DNA from: Phenylobacterium sp.
GTDB lineage: Bacteria; Pseudomonadota; Alphaproteobacteria; Caulobacterales; Caulobacteraceae
Direction: 5' to 3'
DNA length: 64,000 nucleotides
NCBI RefSeq assembly: GCF_030680185.1
Contig: NZ_JAUXVZ010000047.1
Span: 1-64,000, forward strand
The notes below the pieces were generated by a model. It ran no database searches. It was not told the DNA's origin and was given only the letters and a program-made list of their open reading frames with translations. Below are positions 27,279 to 37,661 of the stretch, piece after piece (position 1 is the stretch's first letter; the number at the start of each line of letters is the position of its first letter). A program made the translations under genes and the position numbers.

Positions 27279-28352
27279 TTAAGCGGTCGCCCCCGCCTTC
27301 TTGGCGAAGCTCCAACCGGCCTTGGCCAGCAGCGGTACGCGCTCGGCCATGGCTGCGGCCTGCGGGCTGTTGGCCGTGCCGTCGCGGACGCGCCCGACGA
27401 TGCCCTGGATGATGCCGGCCAAGCGGAAGATGTTGTAGGCGAAGTACCAGTTCAGGTCCGGCAGGCTGTCACGGCCGGTCAGACGGCAGTATTCGGCCAC
27501 GTACTCGTCGATGGACGGCACGCCGTGGGCCTCCAGGTCCTCGATATTGGCGATGGTCCCATTGACCCAGTTCATCAGCAGATAGGTGAAGTCGGCCAGG
27601 GGCTCGCCCAGGGTCGACAGCTCCCAGTCCAGCACGGCGATCACCCGCGGTTCGGTGGGATGCAGCACCATATTGTCCAGGCGGTAGTCGCCATGGACGA
27701 TGGAGGTCCGCTCCTGGGGCGGCACGGTGCGGGGCAGCCATTCGATCAGCCGCTCCATCTCCTCGAGCTTGACGGTCTCCGAGGCGCGGTACTGCTTGGT
27801 CCAGCGATCCACCTGCCGGCCCATATAGTTGCCGGGCTTGCCGTAGTCGCCCAGGCCGATGGCCTCGTGGTCGGTGTTGTGCAGATCGGCCAGGGTCTTG
27901 AGCTTGGCCATGTAGATCGGCCGGCGCTCCTCGGGCGTGTACTGGGGCAGTTGCTGGTCCCAGAGGATGCGGCCTTCGACCATGTCCATGACGTAGAACA
28001 TGGTGCCGATGACCTCGTCGTCGGTGCACAGGCCGTAGGACCGGGCCACCGGGAAGCCGGTGGGATAGAGGGCGCTGATCACCTTGTACTCGCGGTCCAC
28101 CGCGTGCGCCGAGGGCAGCAGCTTGCCCGGCGGCTTGCGGCGCATGACGTACTTCTTGTTCGGCGTCACCAGCTGGTAGGTCGGGTTGGACTGGCCGCCC
28201 TTGAACTGGCGCACCTCGAGCGGGCCCTCGAAGCCTTCGACATTGGCCTGCATCCAGGCCTCAAGCCGGGACTCGTCGAACCGGTGGGACTCCGCGACCT
28301 CCTTGGTGCCGGTGTTCAGCTGTTCGCGCTGCTGCTCGGCGGCGTCGACCAT
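27279..28352 (-). CDS. Aminoglycoside-phosphotransferase-fold kinase, ACAD10-like
   Basis: A 357-residue kinase-fold protein. It has the nucleotide loop FKGGQSNPTYQL, catalytic loop IVHGDYRLDNMVLH and metal-binding VIAVLDWELSTLGEPLADF, which together match the phosphotransferase family homologous to the kinase domain of human ACAD10/ACAD11. Those enzymes phosphorylate 4-hydroxyacyl-CoAs for their breakdown, so a role in hydroxy-fatty-acid catabolism is more likely than antibiotic resistance. It converges with lpxK. A sharp palindrome lies 30 bases upstream of its start. Confidence 0.87.
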   Translation of the reverse strand: MVDAAEQQREQLNTGTKEVAESHRFDESRLEAWMQANVEGFEGPLEVRQFKGGQSNPTYQLVTPNKKYVMRRKPPGKLLPSAHAVDREYKVISALYPTGFPVARSYGLCTDDEVIGTMFYVMDMVEGRILWDQQLPQYTPEERRPIYMAKLKTLADLHNTDHEAIGLGDYGKPGNYMGRQVDRWTKQYRASETVKLEEMERLIEWLPRTVPPQERTSIVHGDYRLDNMVLHPTEPRVIAVLDWELSTLGEPLADFTYLLMNWVNGTIANIEDLEAHGVPSIDEYVAEYCRLTGRDSLPDLNWYFAYNIFRLAGIIQGIVGRVRDGTANSPQAAAMAERVPLLAKAGWSFAKKAGATA

Positions 28353-28381
28353 GGAATTCCCCTCTACTCGCAGGCTTGGGC

Positions 28382-28396
28382 GCGTAAGTCTTACGC
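28382..28396 (-). promoter_or_regulatory. Perfect palindrome GCGTAAG-T-CTTACGC, likely operator
   Basis: A 7-1-7 perfect inverted repeat located 30 to 44 bases upstream of the phosphotransferase start. Size and symmetry fit a TetR- or GntR-family repressor operator controlling acyl-CoA metabolism genes. No regulator gene is adjacent. Confidence 0.5.
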
Positions 28397-28487
28397 TTGT
28401 TTGAACCCACCTTACCGAGCCTGCGCATGGCGCCGCAAGGCGTTCGGCGCCCGAGCGTACCGGAAGCTCGAAATTCCCAGGCGGCGC

Positions 28488-29759
28488 TCAGCGCTGCAGG
28501 GCGCGCCAGCCGATGTCCGAGCGATAGAAGCCGCCCGGCATCTCGATCTGGTCCACGGCGCCATAGGCGGCCTTGCGCGCCATCGGGAAATCTGGACCGA
28601 CCGCGCAGACGTTCAACACCCGGCCGCCCGCCACCCGCAGGGTTCCATCGGCGTCCTTCGCCGTACCGGCATGGAAGACCACGACGCCATCGCCGAACGC
28701 CTGATCTGAGCCAGTGATCGGCGCGCCGGCGATCGGAGCATCCGGATAGCCCTCGGCCGCCATCACGACGCAGACCGCCGCCTGATCGCGCCAGACCGGC
28801 GCCGGGAGCCTGTCGAGCTCGCCCTTGGCGCAGGCCGTCAGATAGGGGACCAGGTCGCTTTCAAGCCGCAGCATCAGGACCTGGCATTCCGGATCGCCGA
28901 AGCGGACGTTGAACTCCACCAGGCGCGGGCCATCGCGGGTGGCCATGAACTCCACGAACAGCACGCCGCGATAGGGCGCGCCCTCGGCGGCGATGGCGGC
29001 GAAGGTCGGCTCAGCCAGCTCCTGGCGCACACGATCCACCAGTTCGTCGGTGAACAGCGGGGCCGGCGCATAGGTGCCCATGCCGCCGGTGTTGGGGCCC
29101 TTTTCGCCGTCATAGGCGCGCTTGTGGTCCTGGGCATGGCCAAAGACCATGCTGGTCGTTCCGTCGCACAGGGCGAACAGGGAGCCGATCTCGCCCTCGA
29201 GGAATTCTTCGATCACCACCCGCGCGCCGGCGGCGCCGAAACGGCCGCCCAGGGTGTCGTCGATGGCGGCCTCGGCCTCAGCCCGCGTCTGGGCGATGAC
29301 CACGCCCTTGCCGGCCGCCAGGCCGTCAGCCTTGATCACATAGGGGGGCGAGAAGCGGTCCAGGGCCGCCTTGGCCGCGGCGGCCTCGTCACAGACCACA
29401 TAGGCCCCGGTGGGCAGGCCGTGACGTTCGGCGAAGGCCTTGGTGAAGGCCTTGGAGGATTCGAGCTGGCCGGCCGCCTGGCTCGGGCCGAAACAGGGAA
29501 CGCCCGCAGCGGCGAGCGCGTCGGCGAGACCGGCCTCGACGGCCGATTCAGGGCCAATGACCACGAGATCAGCGGCCATCTCCCGGGCCAGGGATACGAG
29601 GCCCACGACGTCGGTGGCCTTGACCGGCACGACCTCACCCAGGGCCGCCATGCCGGGATTGCCCGGCGCCATGACCAGGCGGCTGAGCAGGGGCGACTGG
29701 GCGATCTTCCAGGCCAGCGCATGCTCGCGCCCGCCCGAACCGACGAGGAGAATGTTCAT
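28488..29759 (-). CDS. purD: Phosphoribosylamine-glycine ligase
   Basis: PurD joins glycine to phosphoribosylamine in de novo purine synthesis. The 423-residue ATP-grasp enzyme starts MNILLVGSGGREHALAWKIA and contains VIKADGLAAGKGVVIAQT and GPNTGGMGTYAPAPLF, all family signatures, at normal length. It lies 45 bases downstream of phoB on the same strand, so some readthrough from the phosphate operon is possible. Confidence 0.97.
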   Translation of the reverse strand: MNILLVGSGGREHALAWKIAQSPLLSRLVMAPGNPGMAALGEVVPVKATDVVGLVSLAREMAADLVVIGPESAVEAGLADALAAAGVPCFGPSQAAGQLESSKAFTKAFAERHGLPTGAYVVCDEAAAAKAALDRFSPPYVIKADGLAAGKGVVIAQTRAEAEAAIDDTLGGRFGAAGARVVIEEFLEGEIGSLFALCDGTTSMVFGHAQDHKRAYDGEKGPNTGGMGTYAPAPLFTDELVDRVRQELAEPTFAAIAAEGAPYRGVLFVEFMATRDGPRLVEFNVRFGDPECQVLMLRLESDLVPYLTACAKGELDRLPAPVWRDQAAVCVVMAAEGYPDAPIAGAPITGSDQAFGDGVVVFHAGTAKDADGTLRVAGGRVLNVCAVGPDFPMARKAAYGAVDQIEMPGGFYRSDIGWRALQR

Positions 29760-29804
29760 GGGCGGGCTTTGCCGCGCCGCGCCCCCAGCGTCAAGCTGAC
29801 GGCG

Positions 29805-30494
29805 TCAGGCCTCGACGTCGAGGGAATAGCCGGCCGAACGCACGGTGCGGATCGGGTCGGCCGAGGCCTCGCGGTTCAGCGCCTTGCGCAGGCGGCCCAC
29901 ATGCACATCGACCGTGCGGGCCTCCACATAGACATCCGAGCCCCAGACAGCGTCCAGCAGCTGCTCACGGGAAAACACCCGGCCAGGATGCTGCATCAGA
30001 TAGTCCAGCAGGCGGAATTCGGTCGGGCCGAGGTGGATTTCCTTGCCGCCGCGCTTCACCCGGTGAGCGACGCGGTCGATGACCAGGTCGCCGATCCGCA
30101 CCCGGTCCTCGGCCAGGCCCGGCCGCAGGCGGCGCAGGACCGCGCGGATGCGGGCCGAGAGCTCCGACATGGAGAAGGGCTTGACGATGTAGTCGTCGGC
30201 GCCGGTGTCCAGGCCGCGGATCCGGTCGGTTTCCTCGCCCCGGGCTGTCAGCATGATGATCGGGATGTTGCGGGTTTCGGACCGCGCCCGCAGGCGGCGG
30301 CAGACCTCGATGCCGGACACCTTGGGCAGCATCCAGTCCAGCAGGATCAGGTCGGGCATCTTCTCGTCGACCATCACCAGGGCCTCTTCCCCGTCGGCGG
30401 CGACCGCGACGGCGTAGCCCTCTTTTTCGAGATTGTAGTTCAGGAGGGTCGAGAGGGAGTCTTCGTCCTCGGCGACCAGGATGTTGGGGGTCAT
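29805..30494 (-). CDS. phoB: Phosphate regulon response regulator PhoB
   Basis: An OmpR-family regulator of 229 residues. The receiver domain has Asp10/Glu11 acidic residues, phosphoacceptor Asp53 in LILLDWMLP, and MLTARGEE with KPFSMSEL. The C-terminal winged helix ends VRTVRSAGYSLD. Activated by PhoR, it binds Pho boxes under phosphate limitation. It is the last gene of the phoR-pstCAB-phoU-phoB unit, 17 bases after phoU. Confidence 0.95.
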   Translation of the reverse strand: MTPNILVAEDEDSLSTLLNYNLEKEGYAVAVAADGEEALVMVDEKMPDLILLDWMLPKVSGIEVCRRLRARSETRNIPIIMLTARGEETDRIRGLDTGADDYIVKPFSMSELSARIRAVLRRLRPGLAEDRVRIGDLVIDRVAHRVKRGGKEIHLGPTEFRLLDYLMQHPGRVFSREQLLDAVWGSDVYVEARTVDVHVGRLRKALNREASADPIRTVRSAGYSLDVEA

Positions 30495-30511
30495 GGGGTT
30501 GTCTCCCGCGC

Positions 30512-31207
30512 CTACCGCTGCAGCGGATCGGTCTTGGGACGCTCGGCGGCGATCGCCTCGTCCCCGGTGATCTCGTAGTGGATGATCTCGGCGATGTTGG
30601 TGGCGTGGTCGCCGATGCGCTCGAGGTTCTTGGCCACGAACAGCAGATGGGCGCAGGCGGTGATCGTGCGCGGATCGGCCATCATATAGGTCAGCAGTTC
30701 GCGGAAGAGGCTGTTGTAGTGCTCGTCCACCTCGTCGTCCCGGGACCAGACGGTCATGGCCCGCTCGAGATCTGACGACGTGTAGGCGTCCAGCACCTCT
30801 TTCAGGCGGGTCACCACCAGCCGGCCCATACGCTCGATGGAGCGCGTCAGGGGCACCATCGGGTCGGACTCGATGATGACGATGGTCCGCTTGGCGATGT
30901 TCTTGGCCAGGTCGCCGACCCGCTCAAGATTGTTGGCGATCTTCATCGCCGCCACCGTGCGGCGCAGGTCGTTGGCCAGCGGCTGGCGCAGAGCGATCAT
31001 GCGGATCGCCTTGCGCTCGATATCGGCCTGCAGGACGTCCAGACGCTCGTCGCGGCCCACCACCAGGTCGGCGGTCTGCTGGTCACGGCGCACCACGGCT
31101 TCCAGCGCGTCGGCGACGGCGGCCTCGGTCAGCCCGCCCATCCGCGCGCACTCGGCGGTGAGCATGTTGAGCTCGTCTTCGTAGGCCTTGACGATGTGTT
31201 CGTTCAT
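30512..31207 (-). CDS. phoU: Phosphate signalling protein PhoU
   Basis: PhoU couples the Pst transporter to PhoR and limits phosphate uptake. The 231-residue protein has the two PhoU three-helix repeats (MTAECARMGGLTEAAVADALEA and the later DLERAMTVWSRDDEVDEHYNSL), with the metal-binding ERVGDLAKNIA and ERIGDHATNIAE motifs. I chose the ATG at 31207, which gives the normal N-terminus; the frame is open for 20 codons upstream. It is 16 bases after pstB. Confidence 0.95.
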   Translation of the reverse strand: MNEHIVKAYEDELNMLTAECARMGGLTEAAVADALEAVVRRDQQTADLVVGRDERLDVLQADIERKAIRMIALRQPLANDLRRTVAAMKIANNLERVGDLAKNIAKRTIVIIESDPMVPLTRSIERMGRLVVTRLKEVLDAYTSSDLERAMTVWSRDDEVDEHYNSLFRELLTYMMADPRTITACAHLLFVAKNLERIGDHATNIAEIIHYEITGDEAIAAERPKTDPLQR

Positions 31208-31223
31208 GGCGGCGTCCTCCCGG

Positions 31224-32084
<861 letters not shown>

Positions 32085-32089
32085 GGGGA

Positions 32090-33391
32090 TCACCACCGCC
32101 GTTCGAAACGCCGGCGGAGCAGAACCGCGGCGAGATTCATCAACACCATGAAGACCAGCAGCACGATGATGGCGGCGGCCGTGCGCTCATGGAAGGCGCG
32201 CTCTGAGGCGTTTTCCCAGATGAAGATCTGCACCGGCAGCACGGTCGCGGCGCTGGTCATGGTCTCGGGCACGCCGGGCACGAAGGAGACCATGCCGATC
32301 ATCAGCAGGGGCGCGGTCTCGCCCAGGGCGTGGGCCAGGGACAGGATGGTGCCGGTCATCATGCCCGGCAGGGCCAGCGGCAGGACGTGATGGAAGACCG
32401 TCTGGGTGCGCGAGGCGCCCACGGCCAGGGCGGCCTCACGGATCGACGGCGGCACCGCCCGAAGCGAGGCGCGGGTGGCGATGATGATGGTCGGCAGGGC
32501 CATCAGCGCCAACACCAGGCCCCCCAGCAGCGGCGAGGAGCGCGGCACGGCCAGCCAGTTGATGAACACCGCTAGGCCCAGCAGGCCGTAGATGATCGAA
32601 GGCACGGCGGCGAGGTTATTGATGTTCACCTCGATCAGGTCGGTCCAGCGGTTCTTGGGCGCGAACTCTTCCAGATAGGTGGCGGCAAGGACGCCGATGG
32701 GCGCGGCCAGCAGGGCGGTGACCAGCAGCATCATGGCCGAGCCGACCACCGCGCCGAGCACGCCGGCCTGCTCCGGCTCGGTGGAGTCCGAGCGCGAGAG
32801 GAAGGTCCAGTTGAAGCCGCCGCTGACCATGTCGCGCTGGCGCAGTTCGTCCAGCCAGTCGAGCTGACGATCGCTCAGCAGCCGCCCGCCGATCTCGGTG
32901 TCCCGGCTGATCTGGCCCTTGTAGTAGAGGCTGGCGTTGGCCTTCATCGGCCCCTGGACCGTGATGGTCTGGCCAACGAGCGAGGGATCTTCCCGCAGGC
33001 GGTCGAGGATCTGGAAGCCCAGGTCCCCCGACAGGATGGCCATCATCTCGGCTGAGGCCTCCCCATAGGGGTCGTCCTGTTCGCCCAGAACAGCGAGCGC
33101 GGACTCGGCGACCATGAGGTTGAAGTTCGAACCGCCGAGGTCGGCCATGTCGACGCGGTCGGCCGAGATCTCCACCGGCAGGCTGATGCGATAATCGACG
33201 AAGGTCGAATAGCCCTGGGTCCCGATCCGGCCGAGCAGCACCACGAGGAAGGCCAGGGCCAGGAAGATGGCCGCGCGACCATAGAACCGGAAGCGCGTCT
33301 CGGCGCGATAGCGGCGCTTCAGGCGCGCCTCGGCCTGGGCGCGGGCGCGGGCCTTGGCGGCCTGGGCGGGGGTCAGGGCCGCGTCAGTCAT
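32090..33391 (-). CDS. pstA: Phosphate ABC transporter permease PstA
   Basis: A 433-residue permease, longer than the 280-300 residues of the enterobacterial type. The extra N-terminal 180 residues hold one membrane helix and a periplasmic domain (DUF3333-like), as is usual in alphaproteobacteria. The C-terminal half has the permease helices and the EAA-type loop [23 protein letters not shown]. It overlaps pstC by eight bases. Confidence 0.94.
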   Translation of the reverse strand: MTDAALTPAQAAKARARAQAEARLKRRYRAETRFRFYGRAAIFLALAFLVVLLGRIGTQGYSTFVDYRISLPVEISADRVDMADLGGSNFNLMVAESALAVLGEQDDPYGEASAEMMAILSGDLGFQILDRLREDPSLVGQTITVQGPMKANASLYYKGQISRDTEIGGRLLSDRQLDWLDELRQRDMVSGGFNWTFLSRSDSTEPEQAGVLGAVVGSAMMLLVTALLAAPIGVLAATYLEEFAPKNRWTDLIEVNINNLAAVPSIIYGLLGLAVFINWLAVPRSSPLLGGLVLALMALPTIIIATRASLRAVPPSIREAALAVGASRTQTVFHHVLPLALPGMMTGTILSLAHALGETAPLLMIGMVSFVPGVPETMTSAATVLPVQIFIWENASERAFHERTAAAIIVLLVFMVLMNLAAVLLRRRFERRW

Positions 33392-34826
33392 ACTGTTCCC
33401 GATACCGCTGCACGATCTGCAGGGCGACGATGTTGAGCACCAGCGTGATCACGAAGAGGGTCAGGCCCAGGCCAAAGGCCGACAGGGTCTTGGGGCTGTC
33501 GAATTCCTGGTCGCCGGTCAGCAGGGTGACGATCTGCACCGTCACGGTGGTCACCGTGTCGAGGGGATTGAAGGTGGCGCGGGCCTGAAGGCCGGCGGCC
33601 ATGGTGACGATCATGGTCTCACCGACCGCCCGGGAAATGGCCAGCAGCAGGGCGCCCATCACGCCCGGCAGGGCCGCAGGCATGATGACCCGGGTGATGG
33701 TCTCCGACCGCGTCGCGCCCATGGCCAGGGAGCCATCGCGCAGGGATTGGGGGACGGCGTTGATGATGTCGTCCGACAGGGACGAGACGAAGGGGATCAG
33801 CATGATGCCCATCACCGCCCCGGCCACCAGGGCCATCTGGTTCTGCACCTGCATCAGGTAGAGGCCGACCCCGTCAAAGGGGCCGCCCAGGAGTTGCGCG
33901 CCGATGCCGTTGAAGAAGCCGCGGAACAATGGTCCCACCGTCAGGGCGGCGAAGAAGCCGTAGACCACGGTGGGAATGCCGGCGAGCACCTCAAGCAGCG
34001 GCTTGACCACCGCCCGCGTCGTGCGCCCGGCATATTCCGAGAGATAGATGGCGGCGAACAGGCCGACAGGCGCAGCCACCGTCATGGCGATCATCATGAT
34101 CAGGAAGGTGCCCATGAACAGCGGCACCGCGCCGAAGGCGCCCGAGGAGGCCACCTGGTCGGCGCGAATGGCGATCTGTGGGTCCCAGGTCAGACCGAAC
34201 AGGAATTCGAAGATCGGCACGGCCTGGAAGAACCGCCAGGACTCCCAGACCAGCGAGGCCACGATGCCCACCGTGGTCAGCACAGCGACGATGGAGCAGA
34301 CCAGGAACAGGGCGGCGATCCACCGCTCCACCCGGGGGCGGGCGGCGAAGCTGGCGCTGATCTTCGGCCAGGCGAAGGCCGCGCCGGCCAGGGCGAGGGC
34401 GAGGGCCGCCGCCAGGGTCGCCGCCACGAGATTGCGGTGGATGTCGCGGGCCTGGACCAGCTTGGCGCCGAAGGCCTCGCCGATGGCGCCGTCATAGACG
34501 GTCTGGCTGACCTGACCGCCCGTCACCGTGGCGACCACGTCGTTATAGAAGACGTCCTGCGTGCTGTCGGGCAATTGCGTGACGACGGCCGGCGGATCGG
34601 CGCGCAGGGCCGCTTCCTCGATCTGGGCGCCGAGCATGCTGACCAGGATCAGCAGGATGGCGGCCGGCGCAGCCGCCCACAGGGCGACATAGGCCCCGTA
34701 GTAGCCCGGCAGGGAATGGAGCACCCGCGTGCTGCCGCCCGAGGCGCGCAGCACCTTGCGGCGTCCGGCCGAATAGGCCGTGAGCGAGAACAGGACGAGC
34801 CCGATTAGGGCGATCCAGATGAGCAT
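33384..34826 (-). CDS. pstC: Phosphate ABC transporter permease PstC
   Basis: A 480-residue permease that also carries a long alphaproteobacterial N-terminal extension with several helices. The transport domain includes GIPTVVYGFFAALTVGP and the ATPase-contact loop RDGSLAMGATRSETITRVIMPAALPG. It is the first pst gene, with a Pho box array about 110 bases upstream. No pstS is present in the window, as in Caulobacter crescentus, where pstS lies elsewhere (from general knowledge). Confidence 0.94.
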   Translation of the reverse strand: MLIWIALIGLVLFSLTAYSAGRRKVLRASGGSTRVLHSLPGYYGAYVALWAAAPAAILLILVSMLGAQIEEAALRADPPAVVTQLPDSTQDVFYNDVVATVTGGQVSQTVYDGAIGEAFGAKLVQARDIHRNLVAATLAAALALALAGAAFAWPKISASFAARPRVERWIAALFLVCSIVAVLTTVGIVASLVWESWRFFQAVPIFEFLFGLTWDPQIAIRADQVASSGAFGAVPLFMGTFLIMMIAMTVAAPVGLFAAIYLSEYAGRTTRAVVKPLLEVLAGIPTVVYGFFAALTVGPLFRGFFNGIGAQLLGGPFDGVGLYLMQVQNQMALVAGAVMGIMLIPFVSSLSDDIINAVPQSLRDGSLAMGATRSETITRVIMPAALPGVMGALLLAISRAVGETMIVTMAAGLQARATFNPLDTVTTVTVQIVTLLTGDQEFDSPKTLSAFGLGLTLFVITLVLNIVALQIVQRYREQYD

Positions 34827-34934
34827 TCAGGCCTTCGACTTGCGGCTCGGATCGCGCGGGGAAAAGGGGTTCATAAGGCTGAACTGACCCTTGGGTGCGC
34901 GGCGCGGAACCTGCCTACGGATTGCTGATGGAAC

Positions 34935-34963
34935 GCGACAGTTTCATGACACTTTTGCGACAT
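34935..34963 (-). promoter_or_regulatory. Pho box array (three half-sites, 11-bp period) upstream of pstC
   Basis: On the minus strand the half-sites TGTCGC, TGTCAT and TGTCGC recur at exactly 11-base spacing (plus-strand complements start at 34957, 34946 and 34935). The central pair GTGTCAT-GAAA-CTGTCGC fits the PhoB consensus CTGTCAT-N4-CTGTCAT. The array overlaps the last codons of phoR, so pstC onward can be induced by PhoB separately from phoR. Confidence 0.75.
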
Positions 34964-36440
34964 CGTCAGACTTGTCGGGGTTTCCGGGCTCCCGACGGCC
35001 CCGCGCCTGCTCCACGCGGGGGAAATAGGCGGTGAAAATGGCCCCGCGGCCGGGCGCGCTTTCCACCATCAGCCCGCCTCTGTGACGGTTCATAATGTGC
35101 TTGACGATGGCCAGGCCGAGCCCCGTGCCGGACTTCTCGCCGCTCTTCTGGCCCTCGACGCGATAGAAGCGCTCCGTCAGCCGGGGCAGGTGCTCCCGCG
35201 CCATGCCGGCGCCCGAGTCCGTCACCGACAGGGCGGCGAAGCGGTCCGGACCATGGTCGGGCGTCAGCAGCGACAGACGCGCCGCCTGGTCCATGCGCGC
35301 CGCCATGGCCGCCTCGATCCCCAGGCCATCCTCCAGGGCGATGCGGACCACCCCGCCGGCGGGCGAGTATTTCATCGCATTGTCCACCAGATTCTGGGCC
35401 ACCTGCACGACCTGGTCGCGGTCGCCCACCGCTGTCACGCTGCCCCTGGGCGGCAGGTTGACCTCCAGACTGACGCCCTTTTCCCGCGCCAGCGGGGTGA
35501 TGGCGTCGACGACGTCCATCACCGCAGCCACCAGATCCACGTCTTCACTGGGGGGCACATGTTCGTTCAGCTCGATGCGGCTGAGCGACATCAGGTCGTC
35601 GATCAGGCGGGACATGCGCTCGGCCTGGACATGCATGATGCCCAGAAACTTCTCGCGGGCCCCCTCATCGGCCCGGGCGTGGCCGCGCAGGGTCTCGATA
35701 AAGCCCGAGAGCGAGGCCAGCGGCGTGCGCAGTTCGTGACTGGCGTTGGCCAGGAAGTCTGCCCGCATCCGTTCCACGCGGCGGATGTCGGTTTCGTCGT
35801 GCAACACCAGCAGCGCCAGGCGCCCCCCATCGCCCCCCATCCCCAGCGGCCGGGCATAGACCCGGAAGATTCGTTCCTGGGAGCCGCCCGGCTCATAGAG
35901 CGCCTCGCCTTCGAGGCCGCCGAACAGGGCCTCATCGACGGCTTCCAGCACGTCTGGATCGCGAATGGCGGTGACCAGCAGGCCGGCCTCCCGCTGGATC
36001 TTCAACACCTCGCGGCCCGCCAGATTGACCATGACGAACCGACGCCCGGTAAGGTCGTCGGGCTCATGGGCCGAGATCACCATGACGGGATCCGGCAGGG
36101 CGTTCAGCACCGCGGTATAGGGAAGGGACAGCTGGCCAGCGGCGACCTCGGCATGGGTCTCGGCCACCTCGGCCTTGATCCGCGCCGCCTCGCCCCTGGC
36201 GCGGAAGGCCTGGATGGCGGCGACGCCCGCCACCGGCAGGGCCAGTATGAAGGCCGCCAGGGGGTCGGCGTCGCCCACGGCGACCAAGCCAGCCATGGCC
36301 AGCAGGCCCGTCGCCCCGGTGACGAGGGCGGGCCCGGCGGCGAACCCGCGGCGAGGTCCGAGGGGCAAGGGTTGCGGCAGCAGGGACAAGATCGAATCTC
36401 CGTTCGCCGGATCATCCACCAAGCCGCATACCTGTGTCAT
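34944..36440 (-). CDS. phoR: Phosphate regulon sensor histidine kinase PhoR
   Basis: A 498-residue membrane kinase. Two hydrophobic stretches (about residues 35-75) anchor it, a PAS domain follows (TAVLNALPDPVMVIS), then the phosphoacceptor His in FLANASHELRTPL and the ATPase boxes NLVDNAMKYSP, DSGAGM and GTGLGLAIVKHIM. It phosphorylates PhoB and is inhibited through PstSCAB-PhoU when phosphate is ample. The start at 36440 lacks a clear ribosome site, so the first residues are uncertain. It is divergent from lovK. Confidence 0.92.
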   Translation of the reverse strand: MTQVCGLVDDPANGDSILSLLPQPLPLGPRRGFAAGPALVTGATGLLAMAGLVAVGDADPLAAFILALPVAGVAAIQAFRARGEAARIKAEVAETHAEVAAGQLSLPYTAVLNALPDPVMVISAHEPDDLTGRRFVMVNLAGREVLKIQREAGLLVTAIRDPDVLEAVDEALFGGLEGEALYEPGGSQERIFRVYARPLGMGGDGGRLALLVLHDETDIRRVERMRADFLANASHELRTPLASLSGFIETLRGHARADEGAREKFLGIMHVQAERMSRLIDDLMSLSRIELNEHVPPSEDVDLVAAVMDVVDAITPLAREKGVSLEVNLPPRGSVTAVGDRDQVVQVAQNLVDNAMKYSPAGGVVRIALEDGLGIEAAMAARMDQAARLSLLTPDHGPDRFAALSVTDSGAGMAREHLPRLTERFYRVEGQKSGEKSGTGLGLAIVKHIMNRHRGGLMVESAPGRGAIFTAYFPRVEQARGRREPGNPDKSDDVAKVS

Positions 36441-36556
36441 CGCCGTGACAGTGGAAAGAATCCCTGACCGACATACGCCCGACCTGGGCCGCCGTTCGGG
36501 AACTGGCGTGGGGAGCCGGCGTTTCCCAAGCCCTGGGGAGTGGCGGTGCAGGTATT

Positions 36557-37654
36557 ATGAGCGAGCGAAGGGACACCTTTCGGGCCGACAGTCTGCTGAC
36601 GCCGCGGGCGGGAATCGACGATCCGTTCGCCGCGGCGGTGCACGCCACCCGCATGTCGATGATCATCGCCGACGCTCAGGCGCCCGACATGCCGATCGTC
36701 TTCGCCAATGACGCCTTCCTGGCTCTGAGCGGTTACGCCCGCGATGAGGTGCTGGGACGCAACTGTCGCTTTCTTCAGGGCCCTGACACCGATCCTGAGG
36801 CGGCGCGCCGTCTGGCGCAGGCGGTGACCGACGCCGTGCCCATCAATGTCGACATCCTGAACTACAGCAAGGACGGCAAGCCGTTCTGGAACGCGCTCCA
36901 GATCAGTCCGGTGCACAACGCCGATGGCGTGCTGGTCTATTTCATCGGCTCGCAGATCGATGTCACCGCGCGGAAGAACGCCGAGGATCGCCTGGTGCAG
37001 GATCGGGAAGGCCTGGTTTCGGTGGCCACCGAACAGACCAGGGCCGCCGAACAGGCCCTGGCTGAACGCACGGCCCTGCTCCACGAGGTCGATCACCGGG
37101 TCAAGAACAACCTCCAGCTCATCAGTTCCCTTCTGGTCCTGCAGACGCGGCGGACCGAAGATGCAAAGACCCGGGTGGCCCTGCAGTCGATGCTGTCGCG
37201 GGTCAGCGCCATCGCCACGGTTCACCGCCGGCTGTTCCAGAGCCGCGATCTGGCGCGATTCGACGTGGCCGCATTCGTCCGCGATCTGGTGGGCGACGTC
37301 TCATCGAGCCGCGAGGAGGTCGAGGTCGATCTGGACCTGGAAAGCATCGACATCGCCGCCGCCCAGGCTGCGCCCCTGGCCCTGGCGGTCAACGAGTTGC
37401 TGGACAACGCCTTCGCCCACGGCCTGGCGAGCGAGAAGGCCGGAAAGCTGGGAATCCGCGTCAAGCGGCTGAACGGCCACTATGTGATCGAAATCTGCGA
37501 CGACGGCCCCGGCCTCCCCCCCACGGGACGGTTCGAGCCAGGCTTCGGCCTGACGATTGTGGGACTGCTGGCGCAACAACTGCGGGCAGAACTGCGTTTC
37601 GAGCCGACGAACCCCGGCGTGCGCGCCATTCTCGAACTGCCCGTAAACGCCTAG
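36557..37654 (+). CDS. lovK: LOV-domain blue-light sensor histidine kinase LovK
   Basis: A 365-residue soluble kinase. Residues about 25-140 form a LOV domain with the flavin-adduct cysteine Cys70 in GRNCRFLQGP and NYSKDGKPFWNALQISPV. The kinase is of the HisKA_2/HWE-related type, with phospho-His in HEVDHRVKNNLQLISSLL and an ATPase domain containing NELLDNAFAHG and GFGLTIVGLL. In Caulobacter the same pair, LovK and LovR, tunes surface adhesion and the general stress response through the PhyR pathway in response to light and redox state. Length, domain order and the adjacent lovR support the assignment. Confidence 0.9.
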   Translation: MSERRDTFRADSLLTPRAGIDDPFAAAVHATRMSMIIADAQAPDMPIVFANDAFLALSGYARDEVLGRNCRFLQGPDTDPEAARRLAQAVTDAVPINVDILNYSKDGKPFWNALQISPVHNADGVLVYFIGSQIDVTARKNAEDRLVQDREGLVSVATEQTRAAEQALAERTALLHEVDHRVKNNLQLISSLLVLQTRRTEDAKTRVALQSMLSRVSAIATVHRRLFQSRDLARFDVAAFVRDLVGDVSSSREEVEVDLDLESIDIAAAQAAPLALAVNELLDNAFAHGLASEKAGKLGIRVKRLNGHYVIEICDDGPGLPPTGRFEPGFGLTIVGLLAQQLRAELRFEPTNPGVRAILELPVNA

Positions 37655-37661
37655 GTCCCCC

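Noticed and set aside
36440..36480. Pho box upstream of phoR
   Set aside because: The CTGTCAC...TGACAC stretch is an inverted, not direct, arrangement and lacks the 11-base spacing; only the site before pstC is convincing.
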